DNA from: Erysipelotrichaceae bacterium
GTDB lineage: Bacteria > Bacillota_I > Bacilli_A > Erysipelotrichales > Coprobacillaceae
DNA length: 15,323 bases
Assembly (NCBI GenBank): GCA_021200395.1
Contig: JAJQGQ010000079.1
Coordinates: forward strand, 1-15,323
Reading direction: 5' to 3'
Below the pieces are notes generated by a model. That model made no database searches and had not been told where the DNA came from. It saw nothing but the letters and a program-made list of their open reading frames with translations. Shown here piece by piece: positions 1 to 6,456 of the stretch (the first letter of the stretch is position 1; each line of letters begins with the position of its first letter). The position numbers and the translations under genes are program-made.

Positions 1-25
1 GTTTAAACTAACCGAGGAGAATATT

Positions 26-112
26 ATGGAATATATTATTGCAACAATGATTATCATAGGTCATATAATCATAACATCCTTAATTAAAAAGTGGTGTTAT
101 CAACAATTATAA
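26..112 (+). CDS. 28-aa hydrophobic micro-ORF (small membrane peptide)
   Basis: An ATG preceded by a GAGGAGA ribosome binding site (14-20) opens a 28-codon frame ending in TAA. Residues 3-20 are almost entirely Ile, Met, Ala, Thr and Gly, enough for one membrane span, followed by a basic/aromatic tail (KKWCYQQL). A perfect 13-bp hairpin with a T-rich tail follows five bases after the stop, so the unit has its own transcript end. The size, single membrane span and positively charged end resemble type I toxin peptides or small regulatory membrane peptides, but I do not recognise a specific family and no antisense RNA can be demonstrated. The window starts only 25 bases upstream, so its promoter is not visible. 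Confidence 0.45.
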   Translation: MEYIIATMIIIGHIIITSLIKKWCYQQL

Positions 113-116
113 ATAT

Positions 117-151
117 AAAATGTACATAATTTTGATTATGTACATTTTCAT
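117..151 (+). terminator. Rho-independent terminator after the micro-ORF
   Basis: A perfect 13-bp inverted repeat (117-129 and 136-148) with loop TTTTGA ends in a T-rich run. The arms also carry an A-tract on the left, so it could act in both directions. The stem is AT-rich with only two G-C pairs, so it is weaker than typical. Confidence 0.6.
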
Positions 152-154
152 TTT

Positions 155-213
155 TGGCAAAGTAATGTAAAGTTTATGTTAAGATTTGAGTGGGTATATT
201 TACATTATATAAA
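155..213 (+). promoter_or_regulatory. Candidate PhoP (Pho) box plus promoter of the Na/Pi cotransporter
   Basis: Read on the minus strand, three hexamers lie exactly 11 bp apart: TTAACA (182-177), TTTACA (171-166) and TTGCCA (160-155). The first two match the Bacillus PhoP repeat TT(A/T/C)ACA with 5-bp spacers; the third is degenerate. Just downstream are a -35-like TTGAGT (186-191) and TATAAA (208-213) with 16-bp spacing, which would start RNA near 220, about 33 bases before the ATG at 253. The arrangement fits phosphate-starvation control of the downstream phosphate transporter, but this is inference: the boxes are on the strand opposite to the gene. Confidence 0.5.
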
Positions 214-252
214 TTCTATGTTAAATTTTTTGTGAACGAGGAGGCTTATATT

Positions 253-1926
253 ATGGAACTCACTAACTTTTTCTCCTTACTAGGAGGATTAGCATTATTT
301 CTTTACGGTATGAATATGATGTCTGATGGCTTGGAATTGGCCGCAGGCGATAGAATGAAAACAATATTAGAAAAACTAACTACAAATCGTTTCTTAGGTA
401 TTGGGGTTGGAGCTTTGATTACAGCTGTTATTCAATCATCTTCAGCAACAACAGTTATGGTTGTTGGCTTTGTTAATGCGGGATTGATGAATCTGCAAAA
501 TGCTGTTTGGGTTATTATGGGAGCCAATGTTGGTACAACAATTACAGGACAATTAATAGCTTTAAATATTACGGAATTTGCACCTATTATAGCTTTTATA
601 GGTGTGGCTTTAATAGCATTTGTGAAAAATACGAAAACAGATGCAATAGGTCAAGTTATTGCTGGACTAGGTATATTATTTATGGGGATGGAAATGATGT
701 CTTCAGCGATGGTTCCATTACGTGATTCTGAAGTCTTTGTGAGTCTCGTTAGTTCTTTTGAAAATCCATTGATTGGTATTATTGTTGGGGCTTTATTTAC
801 AGCTGTTATCCAATCATCTTCTGCATCTGTCGGTGTTATGCAAGCATTAGCTGTTAGTGGAGTTATAGGTTTACCACAAGCTGTATATGTATTATTTGGA
901 CAAAATATAGGAACTTGTATAACTTCTGTATTAGCTTCTATTGGTGCTAATCGTAATGCCAAACGTGCAACTGTCATTCACTTGTCATTTAATATTATCG
1001 GTATAGTTATATTTGTCGTATTAAGTATGGTAACACCATTTGTATCAATTATGGAATCATTAACACCTAATGTATCTGCACAGATTGCTAATGTCCATAC
1101 AGTATTCAATATCGCAACAACTTTACTCTTATTGCCTATCGGTAAACAATTAGTGAATCTATCTTATTTAATCTTACCTGAAAGAAAAGGGGAAGATGGA
1201 AGAATGGATACAGAATACTTAGATAAAAGTATCTTTACAAGTGAATATCGTTTAGGTGTAGGAACAATTGCAAATACACAATTATTCAATGAAATGCAAA
1301 ATATGCTTAATGTTGCTTTAGATAATGTCAGAAAATCATTTGAATTGATTGCTGAATTTAAAGAAGAAAAATATGAGAAGCTCCTTAAAAATGAAGATTA
1401 TATCAATTATCTTAATAAAGAAATTGTTGATTATACAACTATTGCTATATCAAGTGATATCCCTCAAGATAGTGCGGCAGGTATTGCAATATTTATGAAA
1501 TGTTCTGCTGATTTAGAAAGAATAGGAGACCATGCAGTTAACATTGCTCAACGTGCCCAATTACTTGATAAAGAAGATCGACACTTTTCTAAAGAAGCCT
1601 TGAATGAAATTAATGTTATGAGTAGTTTATGTACCCATATATTAGAAGAATTAAAAATTATGAATTACGTCGATTTTAAACATATTATTGATAAAGTTGA
1701 CGTCATTGAAGAAAGTATTGATAAAACACATAATGAATTTTCAGTCAATCAACTCATTCGTTTAAGAAATAAAGAATGTTCAACTGAAAACAGTGTTGTC
1801 TTCACTAAAATCTTAACCGATTACGAAAGAATTGGTGATCATAGCTTAAATATTGCTCAAAGTATTTATAAGATCAATGAAGTAAGATCTGCTATGAAAA
1901 TGGTAGAAGCACAAGAAATGAATTAA
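253..1926 (+). CDS. Na+/phosphate cotransporter family protein with PhoU-like C-terminus (NptA/YjbB type)
   Basis: The protein is 557 aa. The frame is open from 190, but that ATG lies in the promoter; the ATG at 253 has a GAGGAGG site (238-244) 8 bases upstream. The membrane domain (about 1-310) is an inverted duplication of the Na_Pi_cotrans unit. Each half carries the signature QSSSA (61-65 and 187-191), followed by GANVGTT (90-96) and GQNIGT (216-221). These segments form the Na+ and phosphate pathway in this family. The cytoplasmic part (about 330-550) is a PhoU-like helical bundle with two repeated ERIGDH motifs (422-427 and 525-530). It probably imports phosphate with sodium, although family members in other bacteria can also export it. 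It is monocistronic: the stop is followed by a strong terminator. A possible Pho box lies upstream. Function confidence is high at family level; transport direction is unknown. Confidence 0.93.
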   Translation: MELTNFFSLLGGLALFLYGMNMMSDGLELAAGDRMKTILEKLTTNRFLGIGVGALITAVIQSSSATTVMVVGFVNAGLMNLQNAVWVIMGANVGTTITGQLIALNITEFAPIIAFIGVALIAFVKNTKTDAIGQVIAGLGILFMGMEMMSSAMVPLRDSEVFVSLVSSFENPLIGIIVGALFTAVIQSSSASVGVMQALAVSGVIGLPQAVYVLFGQNIGTCITSVLASIGANRNAKRATVIHLSFNIIGIVIFVVLSMVTPFVSIMESLTPNVSAQIANVHTVFNIATTLLLLPIGKQLVNLSYLILPERKGEDGRMDTEYLDKSIFTSEYRLGVGTIANTQLFNEMQNMLNVALDNVRKSFELIAEFKEEKYEKLLKNEDYINYLNKEIVDYTTIAISSDIPQDSAAGIAIFMKCSADLERIGDHAVNIAQRAQLLDKEDRHFSKEALNEINVMSSLCTHILEELKIMNYVDFKHIIDKVDVIEESIDKTHNEFSVNQLIRLRNKECSTENSVVFTKILTDYERIGDHSLNIAQSIYKINEVRSAMKMVEAQEMN

Positions 1927-1932
1927 TTTAAG

Positions 1933-1962
1933 ATAAAGAAAGCTGATGCTTTCTTTATTTTT
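1933..1962 (+). terminator. Rho-independent terminator of the Na/Pi cotransporter gene
   Basis: A perfect 11-bp stem, ATAAAGAAAGC (1933-1943) and GCTTTCTTTAT (1948-1958), with loop TGAT, is followed by a T run. It separates the phosphate transporter from the potassium operon. Confidence 0.85.
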
Positions 1963-1963
1963 A

Positions 1964-1972
1964 TGTTATAAT
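1964..1972 (+). promoter_or_regulatory. Extended -10 promoter of the ktrB-ktrA operon
   Basis: TG-T-TATAAT is a perfect extended -10 element immediately after the preceding terminator; no good -35 is visible. Transcription would start near 1979, giving a leader of only about 16 bases that holds the TAGGAGG ribosome binding site (1982-1988). This supports ATG 1995 rather than the in-frame ATG at 1971, which lies inside the -10 box. Confidence 0.6.
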
Positions 1973-1994
1973 GTTTTTTGTTAGGAGGCTCATT

Positions 1995-3278
1995 ATGATA
2001 AAAAGAATAAGACCAGTACAAATGATTATATTAGGCTTTTTAGGTATTATCTTTATTGGGAGTATTTTATTAGTATTACCAATAACTCATAGTGGTAATG
2101 TTTCGTTATCATATATTGATGCCTTATTTACTTCAGTGAGTGCTGTTTGTGTCACAGGTTTGGTCGTTGTTGATACATCTGCTACCTTTAATATTTTTGG
2201 TGAGATTGTGATAGCTATTTTGATTCAAATTGGTGGCTTAGGCGTCGCTTGTATGGGCGTTTCATTGGCTTTGTTTTTGGGTAGACGTATTGGTATTTAT
2301 CAAAGGCAATTGATTAAGGAATCGTGGAATGTGAATAGTTATCAGGGATTGGTGGCTTTAGTGAGAATGGTTTTGAAGATTACTTTTGTGATTGAGGGGA
2401 TTGGTGCTTTACTTTCACTGGTGGTGTTTATTCAGGATTATTCGTTTTTAGAAGCTATAGGGATAAGTATTTTTCATGCGATAGCAGCTTTTAATAATGC
2501 TGGTTTTGATATTATTGGTAATTCGAGCTTGATCCAATATCAAAATAATATTTATTTAAATATTATTACAGCAATCATGATTATATTGGGCGGTATTGGT
2601 TTTATGGTTATGATTGATGTTTATCGTAAGAAAGATTTTCATCATTTATCACTTCAAGCAAAAGCTGTTATAACGACGACGACAGTTTTAATATTTGGCG
2701 GTATGATTCTTTTAAAATGGAGTGAAAATATAACATGGGTTGGTGCTTTCTTTCAAAGTGTGACGGCTAGAACAGCAGGCTTTGCAACCTATAATTTAGG
2801 AGATTTTTCTAATGCAGGACTCATGATTATGATGATACTTATGTTTATTGGGGCATCATCTGGTTCTACTGGTGGTGGCTTAAAAACGACGACGATATTT
2901 GTTATAGCATGTGAAATTAAGAGTACTATTTTACATACGCATTGTGTTGCTTTTAAAAGAGAAATTGATGAATTGATTGTTCAACATGCTTTTGTTTTAT
3001 TAGGTATATCATTAGGTGTTGTGTTATTGTGTACTTATTTTGTATCCTTATTTAATCCTGAACTTTCTATGTCACAAGTATTATTTGAAAGTGTATCAGC
3101 TTTTAGTACCACGGGTTTATCAACAGGCATTACAAGTTTGTTAAGTAATGGTTCAAAGGTCGTATTGATGATAACGATGTTTACAGGTAGAGTAGGAGCA
3201 TGGAGTATTTTAACTATTGGTGGACGTAAAGAGTTATCTGAGGTTCATTATAGTCAAGAAGATATTATGATAGGATAG
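1995..3278 (+). CDS. ktrB: TrkH/KtrB-family potassium uptake channel subunit
   Basis: This is the membrane-embedded K+ translocating subunit, 427 aa, normal for KtrB. It starts at the ATG 6 bases after TAGGAGG. The four pore-loop signatures of the SKT superfamily are visible: VCVTG (51-55), FNNAG (166-170), RTAGF (259-263) and FSTTGLS (370-376). The conserved GASSGSTGGGLKTTT stretch (286-300) also appears, matching the intramembrane gating loop region. Hydrophobic helices alternate with these loops as in the 4 x (M1-P-M2) fold. ktrA follows after 8 bases, so the two form one operon and presumably one complex, with Na+-dependent K+ uptake typical of this family. The name ktrB follows the two-gene context; TrkH/NtpJ annotation would be equivalent. 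Confidence 0.93.
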   Translation: MIKRIRPVQMIILGFLGIIFIGSILLVLPITHSGNVSLSYIDALFTSVSAVCVTGLVVVDTSATFNIFGEIVIAILIQIGGLGVACMGVSLALFLGRRIGIYQRQLIKESWNVNSYQGLVALVRMVLKITFVIEGIGALLSLVVFIQDYSFLEAIGISIFHAIAAFNNAGFDIIGNSSLIQYQNNIYLNIITAIMIILGGIGFMVMIDVYRKKDFHHLSLQAKAVITTTTVLIFGGMILLKWSENITWVGAFFQSVTARTAGFATYNLGDFSNAGLMIMMILMFIGASSGSTGGGLKTTTIFVIACEIKSTILHTHCVAFKREIDELIVQHAFVLLGISLGVVLLCTYFVSLFNPELSMSQVLFESVSAFSTTGLSTGITSLLSNGSKVVLMITMFTGRVGAWSILTIGGRKELSEVHYSQEDIMIG

Positions 3279-3286
3279 GTGATAAT

Positions 3287-3946
3287 ATGAATAATAGTTT
3301 TGCAGTCATTGGCTTAGGCCGATTTGGAATGGCTTTAGCGATTTCATTATCAGAAGCAGGTAAAGAAGTCATTGGTATTGATATGGATGAAGAACGTGTC
3401 AAAGAATTTAGAGATTATAGTGACTATGCTTATGTAGCAACCAGTATGAGTAAAAAGGTTTTAGAAGAAATTGGGGTTCAGGATTGTGATGTGGCTATTG
3501 TCTGTATGGGTAGTCAATTAGAAACAAGTATTTTGACAACACTAAATGTGATTCATTTAGGTGTTAAAGAAGTGATTGCTAAAGCAACAAATGAAGCTCA
3601 TGGGGAAATATTAGAAAAACTAGGGGCACAAGTTGTTTATCCTGAAAAAGATATGGCTTTAAGATTAGCGAATAAGCTTATTAATAAGCAATTGGTTGAT
3701 TTTATTAGCTTGGATTCTGGTATTGATATTAGTGAAATTGTGGTTGGTGATAAGATGATTGGTCACTCTCTTATTGATTTACGTGTGAGAGAGAAATATC
3801 ATATTAATATTGTTGGACTCATTCAAGAAAAGAAGGTCACTGTTGATATAGATCCTAATTATCAATTTCAAGCCAATGATAAAGTTGTTTTAATTGGTAC
3901 ATTAAAACATATAGAAAAATTTATCAATCATTATGCAAGTAAGTAA
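3287..3946 (+). CDS. ktrA: KtrA-type RCK regulatory subunit of the potassium channel
   Basis: The 219-aa cytosolic regulator forms the octameric gating ring on KtrB. The N-terminal RCK_N Rossmann domain (about 4-135) shows GLGRFG (9-14) and the acidic end of beta-2, GIDMD (30-34), which binds the nucleotide ribose (ATP/ADP or NAD(H) in the family). YPEKDMA (118-124) corresponds to the HPEKDMG segment of Bacillus KtrA. The RCK_C domain (about 138-216) contains the DLRVREKY segment (164-171); in several Bacillota homologues RCK_C binds cyclic di-AMP, which closes the channel. That ligand is family knowledge, not visible here. The start has only a weak AGGTGA site and an 8-base gap from ktrB, suggesting translational coupling. 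No convincing terminator follows the gene. Confidence 0.92.
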   Translation: MNNSFAVIGLGRFGMALAISLSEAGKEVIGIDMDEERVKEFRDYSDYAYVATSMSKKVLEEIGVQDCDVAIVCMGSQLETSILTTLNVIHLGVKEVIAKATNEAHGEILEKLGAQVVYPEKDMALRLANKLINKQLVDFISLDSGIDISEIVVGDKMIGHSLIDLRVREKYHINIVGLIQEKKVTVDIDPNYQFQANDKVVLIGTLKHIEKFINHYASK

Positions 3947-4077
3947 GGCTTTCCTATCATTTGACAAAATACGACAAAAATAATAATTCTGCGAATACTT
4001 TAAATACAAAATATTACCATCAATGTATCAATTGCTTTCAACAATGTGACAAAATATCTTAAATAAAAACAAAAGTT

Positions 4078-4106
4078 TTGCCTATCCATGTTCATCATGA
4101 TAAAAT
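4078..4106 (+). promoter_or_regulatory. Promoter of ridA
   Basis: TTGCCT (4078-4083) and an extended -10 TGATAAAAT (4098-4106) are spaced 17 bp apart. RNA would begin near 4113, 19 bases before the ridA ATG, and this excludes the upstream in-frame codon at 4078. The -35 overlaps an 11-base palindrome, CAAAAGTTTTG (4070-4080), that could be an operator. Upstream (3947-4070) the motif GACAAAA recurs at 3963, 3973 and 4048, including a consensus TTGACA at 3961, without an obvious partner -10. Confidence 0.6.
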
Positions 4107-4131
4107 GAGGACTATAAAGGAGGAAATAAAT

Positions 4132-4509
4132 ATGGTGAAAGTAGTCAAGACAGATAAGGCTCCAGGAGCTATTGGACCTTATAGCCAAGGAATTGATTTA
4201 GGAAATATGATCTTTTTCTCAGGTCAGGTTCCACTTATTCCAGAAACTGGAGAAATGGCACCAGGAGGTATCGAAGGTCAAGCTAAACAGGCTTTTGAAA
4301 ATGTGAAAGGTCTTTTAGAAAGCCAAGGATTGGATTTTTCCAATGTGGTTAAAACAACTGTATTTTTAGATGATATGGGTGATTTCAACACTGTCAATGA
4401 AATATATGCGCAATACTTTGTAGAACCTTATCCAGCTAGAAGTGCTGTTGAGGTTGCTAAATTACCTAAAGGAGCGTTGATTGAAGTTGAAGTTATTGCC
4501 GTCAAATAA
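4132..4509 (+). CDS. ridA: RidA family 2-iminobutanoate/2-iminopropanoate deaminase
   Basis: At 125 aa this is a complete RidA (YjgF/YER057c/UK114) subunit. Members form trimers that hydrolyse reactive enamine/imine intermediates released by PLP enzymes such as threonine dehydratase, protecting other PLP enzymes. Signatures visible are GPYSQG (15-20), SGQVP (30-34) and PARSAVEVAKLP (101-112). The last contains Arg103, the carboxylate-binding arginine; an acidic residue near the C-terminus (IEVEVIA, 117-123) matches the position that activates water. The start is the ATG preceded by AAAGGAGG (4117-4124). The last 29 bases overlap the start of the next gene, so the two are probably co-transcribed and coupled. 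Confidence 0.95.
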   Translation: MVKVVKTDKAPGAIGPYSQGIDLGNMIFFSGQVPLIPETGEMAPGGIEGQAKQAFENVKGLLESQGLDFSNVVKTTVFLDDMGDFNTVNEIYAQYFVEPYPARSAVEVAKLPKGALIEVEVIAVK

Positions 4510-4834
4510 TCAAATTGCCCTTTTATTAGAACGTTATGATTATGGTGTTAGAATCTATTATGGTGATGGCCATAGTGAAGTTTCAGATGAAAAGGTAGAA
4601 GACTATACCATAAAAATCAAAGGGAAAACAGGTTATAAGAATCCTGTTTATGTGCATGGTCAAGAACTATTTCCTATCAAAGATCAAAGAGAAAAAGATT
4701 GTATATGGATTAATCTTGATTATTTAGATAATGAAGATAGTCATTATATTAAAATACTAAGACAAAAAAATATCTTAGATAGAGCTATTAAAATGTTCCT
4801 TAGACAAAAAGAAATTCAATTAAAAAATGCTTAG
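4481..4834 (+). CDS. Hypothetical protein, TTG start overlapping ridA
   Basis: The 117-codon frame has no ATG near its beginning. A stop precedes it at 4478, so the first possible codon is TTG 4481, which has an AAAGGAG site (4468-4474) 6 bases upstream, itself inside ridA coding sequence. The frame then overlaps ridA by 29 bases. Later TTG codons (4487, 4496) are possible starts too. The product is soluble and charged: residues about 13-70 look beta-rich with alternating hydrophobics (RYDYGVRIYYGD, then VEDYTIKIKGKTGY), and the C-terminal 30 residues look helical and basic. I do not recognise a family. That it is a real gene is supported by the SD, codon usage like its neighbours and the terminator that begins inside its last codons. 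Confidence 0.72.
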   Translation: MKLKLLPSNNQIALLLERYDYGVRIYYGDGHSEVSDEKVEDYTIKIKGKTGYKNPVYVHGQELFPIKDQREKDCIWINLDYLDNEDSHYIKILRQKNILDRAIKMFLRQKEIQLKNA

Positions 4835-4853
4835 TTCAAACTAAGCATTTTTT
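4822..4853. terminator. Bidirectional terminator shared by the ridA operon and uppP
   Basis: A perfect 13-bp stem (4822-4834 and 4841-4853) with loop TTCAAA has A6 on the left and T6 on the right, so it can terminate from both sides. The stop codon of the plus-strand gene (4832-4834) lies in the left arm and the uppP stop (4854-4852) overlaps the end of the right arm. Confidence 0.88.
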
Positions 4854-5691
4854 ATAGTAATATTAAGGCAATCAAACCCATCGCAAAACAATATATAGAG
4901 AAATAATTCATCTTACCTTTATTTAATATTCTAAATAAAATATGTAAAGCAATATAAGTTACTACAGCACTCACGACAAAAGAAATCAAATAAGGTAACC
5001 ACAACGTTGCCAATACATCACTCGCTAGAAAATCACCAAGTTTTAAAATAATTGCACCAAAACTCACTGGCATAAACATAAAGAATGAAAAATCTCTTGC
5101 TGTCTTTTGATCCAAATCTCCCAAAATACCACCTGTAATAGTCGCTCCACTCCTAGATATACCAGGCAACAATGCCAATAACTGAAAAGCTCCCATGCGT
5201 AAGGCATCCCATAAATTCAAATTCTTTTTATGTCTTCTGCCATTATAACCTTTCTTATGAATGAGCATCAAAAAACATGCTGTAACAAGTAAAGTACAAC
5301 CTACTAACTTTACATTAGAAAAAGCCACTTCAATATAATCATTCAATAAAACCCCGCCAATAGCTGCAGGAATAGTTGCCACTATAAGTAACATACAATA
5401 ACGAAAATCCCTAATTTTATTATCTCGTTGCTCAGGAACACAAACATATGTAAAAAACGAAGTAATCAATCTTATCAGATCCTTACGATAATAAAACATA
5501 ATTGCAAGTAAAGATCCCGTATTCACTAAAACTTCGAAAGTAATATCAGTACTAGGAAAACTCCAACCTAGATGAGTAAAAATACTCTTAAAAATAACCA
5601 AATGCCCACTACTAGAAATAGGAATAGGTTCACTTAAACCTTGAATAGCCCCTAAAATCGCATAAATCAAAATATTCTGTATCAATTCCAC
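4852..5691 (-). CDS. uppP: Undecaprenyl-diphosphatase UppP (BacA family)
   Basis: This integral membrane enzyme dephosphorylates undecaprenyl pyrophosphate to recycle the lipid carrier for peptidoglycan and other wall polymers; overexpression of the family gives bacitracin resistance. From GTG 5691 it is 279 aa, normal for BacA. Motif 1, QGLSEPIPISSSGHL (17-31), holds Glu21, Ser26-28 and His30. Motif 2, LLPGISRSGATI (174-185), holds the catalytic-region Arg180. Multiple hydrophobic helices surround these. The usual family motif reads EFLPISSSGH, so EPIPISSSGH is slightly divergent. The frame is open back to GTG 5727, but the 5691 GTG has an AGAGGTG site just upstream and the family N-terminus begins there. 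A TATAAT on the minus strand at 5715-5710 is a possible -10, though very close to the start. Convergent with the ridA operon. Confidence 0.93.
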   Translation of the reverse strand: MELIQNILIYAILGAIQGLSEPIPISSSGHLVIFKSIFTHLGWSFPSTDITFEVLVNTGSLLAIMFYYRKDLIRLITSFFTYVCVPEQRDNKIRDFRYCMLLIVATIPAAIGGVLLNDYIEVAFSNVKLVGCTLLVTACFLMLIHKKGYNGRRHKKNLNLWDALRMGAFQLLALLPGISRSGATITGGILGDLDQKTARDFSFFMFMPVSFGAIILKLGDFLASDVLATLWLPYLISFVVSAVVTYIALHILFRILNKGKMNYFSIYCFAMGLIALILL

Positions 5692-5805
5692 AACATTCAC
5701 CTCTTCATTATTATATATGAAAAGCACTAAAAAATATAGAAATAATTATAAATATACATATTTTGAGAAATACTAATCATAGAATAATATAGTGGAGGAA
5801 TTGAT

Positions 5806-6372
5806 ATGTTTATTGTTAATTATGTCTATGATGATGAAGAATTATTTGAACCCTATGAATGGGAAGAAAATGATACTTATCAACAATATAATTATTTACC
5901 TATCTATAAAGTATCGACCAAACAATTACATGATTTTATCTATACACAAATGAAATTATTATATGATGATTATGATACATTTATTGTATCTGATGGTCAT
6001 TATAGTTTAGTCATAGAATTAAAAAATAACAGAATCTTTAGAAGAGGTACCATGTCTTATCAGCAACAGGATAAAATTTTAACTATTGTTCAAACATTAA
6101 AAGAAACGTGTTTTGCTTATTATATTATTGTAGAAGCTTATGAAAAAGAATTTGGTTTAACGAGAAATGAACGCTTAAAGAAGTTATGTATTGAAGAAGT
6201 GATAGATGAGATATTTATCACTCATGATGAATTATTTGAAAAACTATGTGATGAACTTCATATTCATGAAGATAATGCTCAGGATAACTATCTTATACTA
6301 AAGAAACGTTTAGAAAAGGGATATTCTTCTTTACATGAAATATTATATGATGAATTGGTATTAAAGAAGTAA
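5806..6372 (+). CDS. DUF3603 / YjbA-like conserved protein of unknown function
   Basis: The 188-aa soluble, strongly acidic and Tyr-rich protein starts at an ATG behind GGAGGAA (5794-5800). The N-terminal part (1-80) is beta-rich; the middle has FGLTRNERLKKL (116-127) followed by a helical acidic stretch. From memory, the FGLTR-ER-K segment resembles LGLTRKER in Bacillus YjbA (UPF0736, DUF3603), although this protein is shorter than the Bacillus one. Its neighbourhood supports the call: in B. subtilis yjbA is adjacent to trpS and close to spx, and here trpS and spx follow within 4 kb. Biochemical function of that family is unknown. It is divergent from uppP and has no clear terminator before the next promoter. 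Confidence 0.6.
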   Translation: MFIVNYVYDDEELFEPYEWEENDTYQQYNYLPIYKVSTKQLHDFIYTQMKLLYDDYDTFIVSDGHYSLVIELKNNRIFRRGTMSYQQQDKILTIVQTLKETCFAYYIIVEAYEKEFGLTRNERLKKLCIEEVIDEIFITHDELFEKLCDELHIHEDNAQDNYLILKKRLEKGYSSLHEILYDELVLKK

Positions 6373-6399
6373 GATTATGTTCATTAAAAACAAATTATT

Positions 6400-6428
6400 T
6401 TGACAAAAATATGATGTAATTGTAATAT
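6400..6428 (+). promoter_or_regulatory. Promoter of the GH1 glycosidase gene
   Basis: A consensus TTGACA (6400-6405) and TAATAT (6423-6428) lie 17 bp apart, with TG directly before the -10. RNA would start near 6435, just before AAGGAGG (6442-6448). I see no catabolite-repression (cre) site or antiterminator hairpin in the gap. Confidence 0.72.
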
Positions 6429-6456
6429 TGAATTATCAAAGTAAGGAGGAAACAAT

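Noticed and set aside
507..725. 72-codon plus-strand frame inside the Na/Pi cotransporter gene
   Set aside because: An out-of-frame shadow rich in Tyr, Cys and Asn, with no start signal; the real frame is certain.
651..977. 108-codon minus-strand frame inside the Na/Pi cotransporter gene
   Set aside because: It is antisense to a strongly conserved membrane domain, has no ribosome binding site and no recognisable protein features.
3947..4070. Repeated GACAAAA motifs as a CRISPR-like or iteron array
   Set aside because: Three copies of only seven bases at irregular spacing in AT-rich DNA; not more than chance plus promoter-like sequence.
4000..4188. 62-codon minus-strand frame across the ridA promoter and start
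   Set aside because: It overlaps the ridA promoter and start region, has no SD and its composition is typical of AT-rich noncoding antisense.
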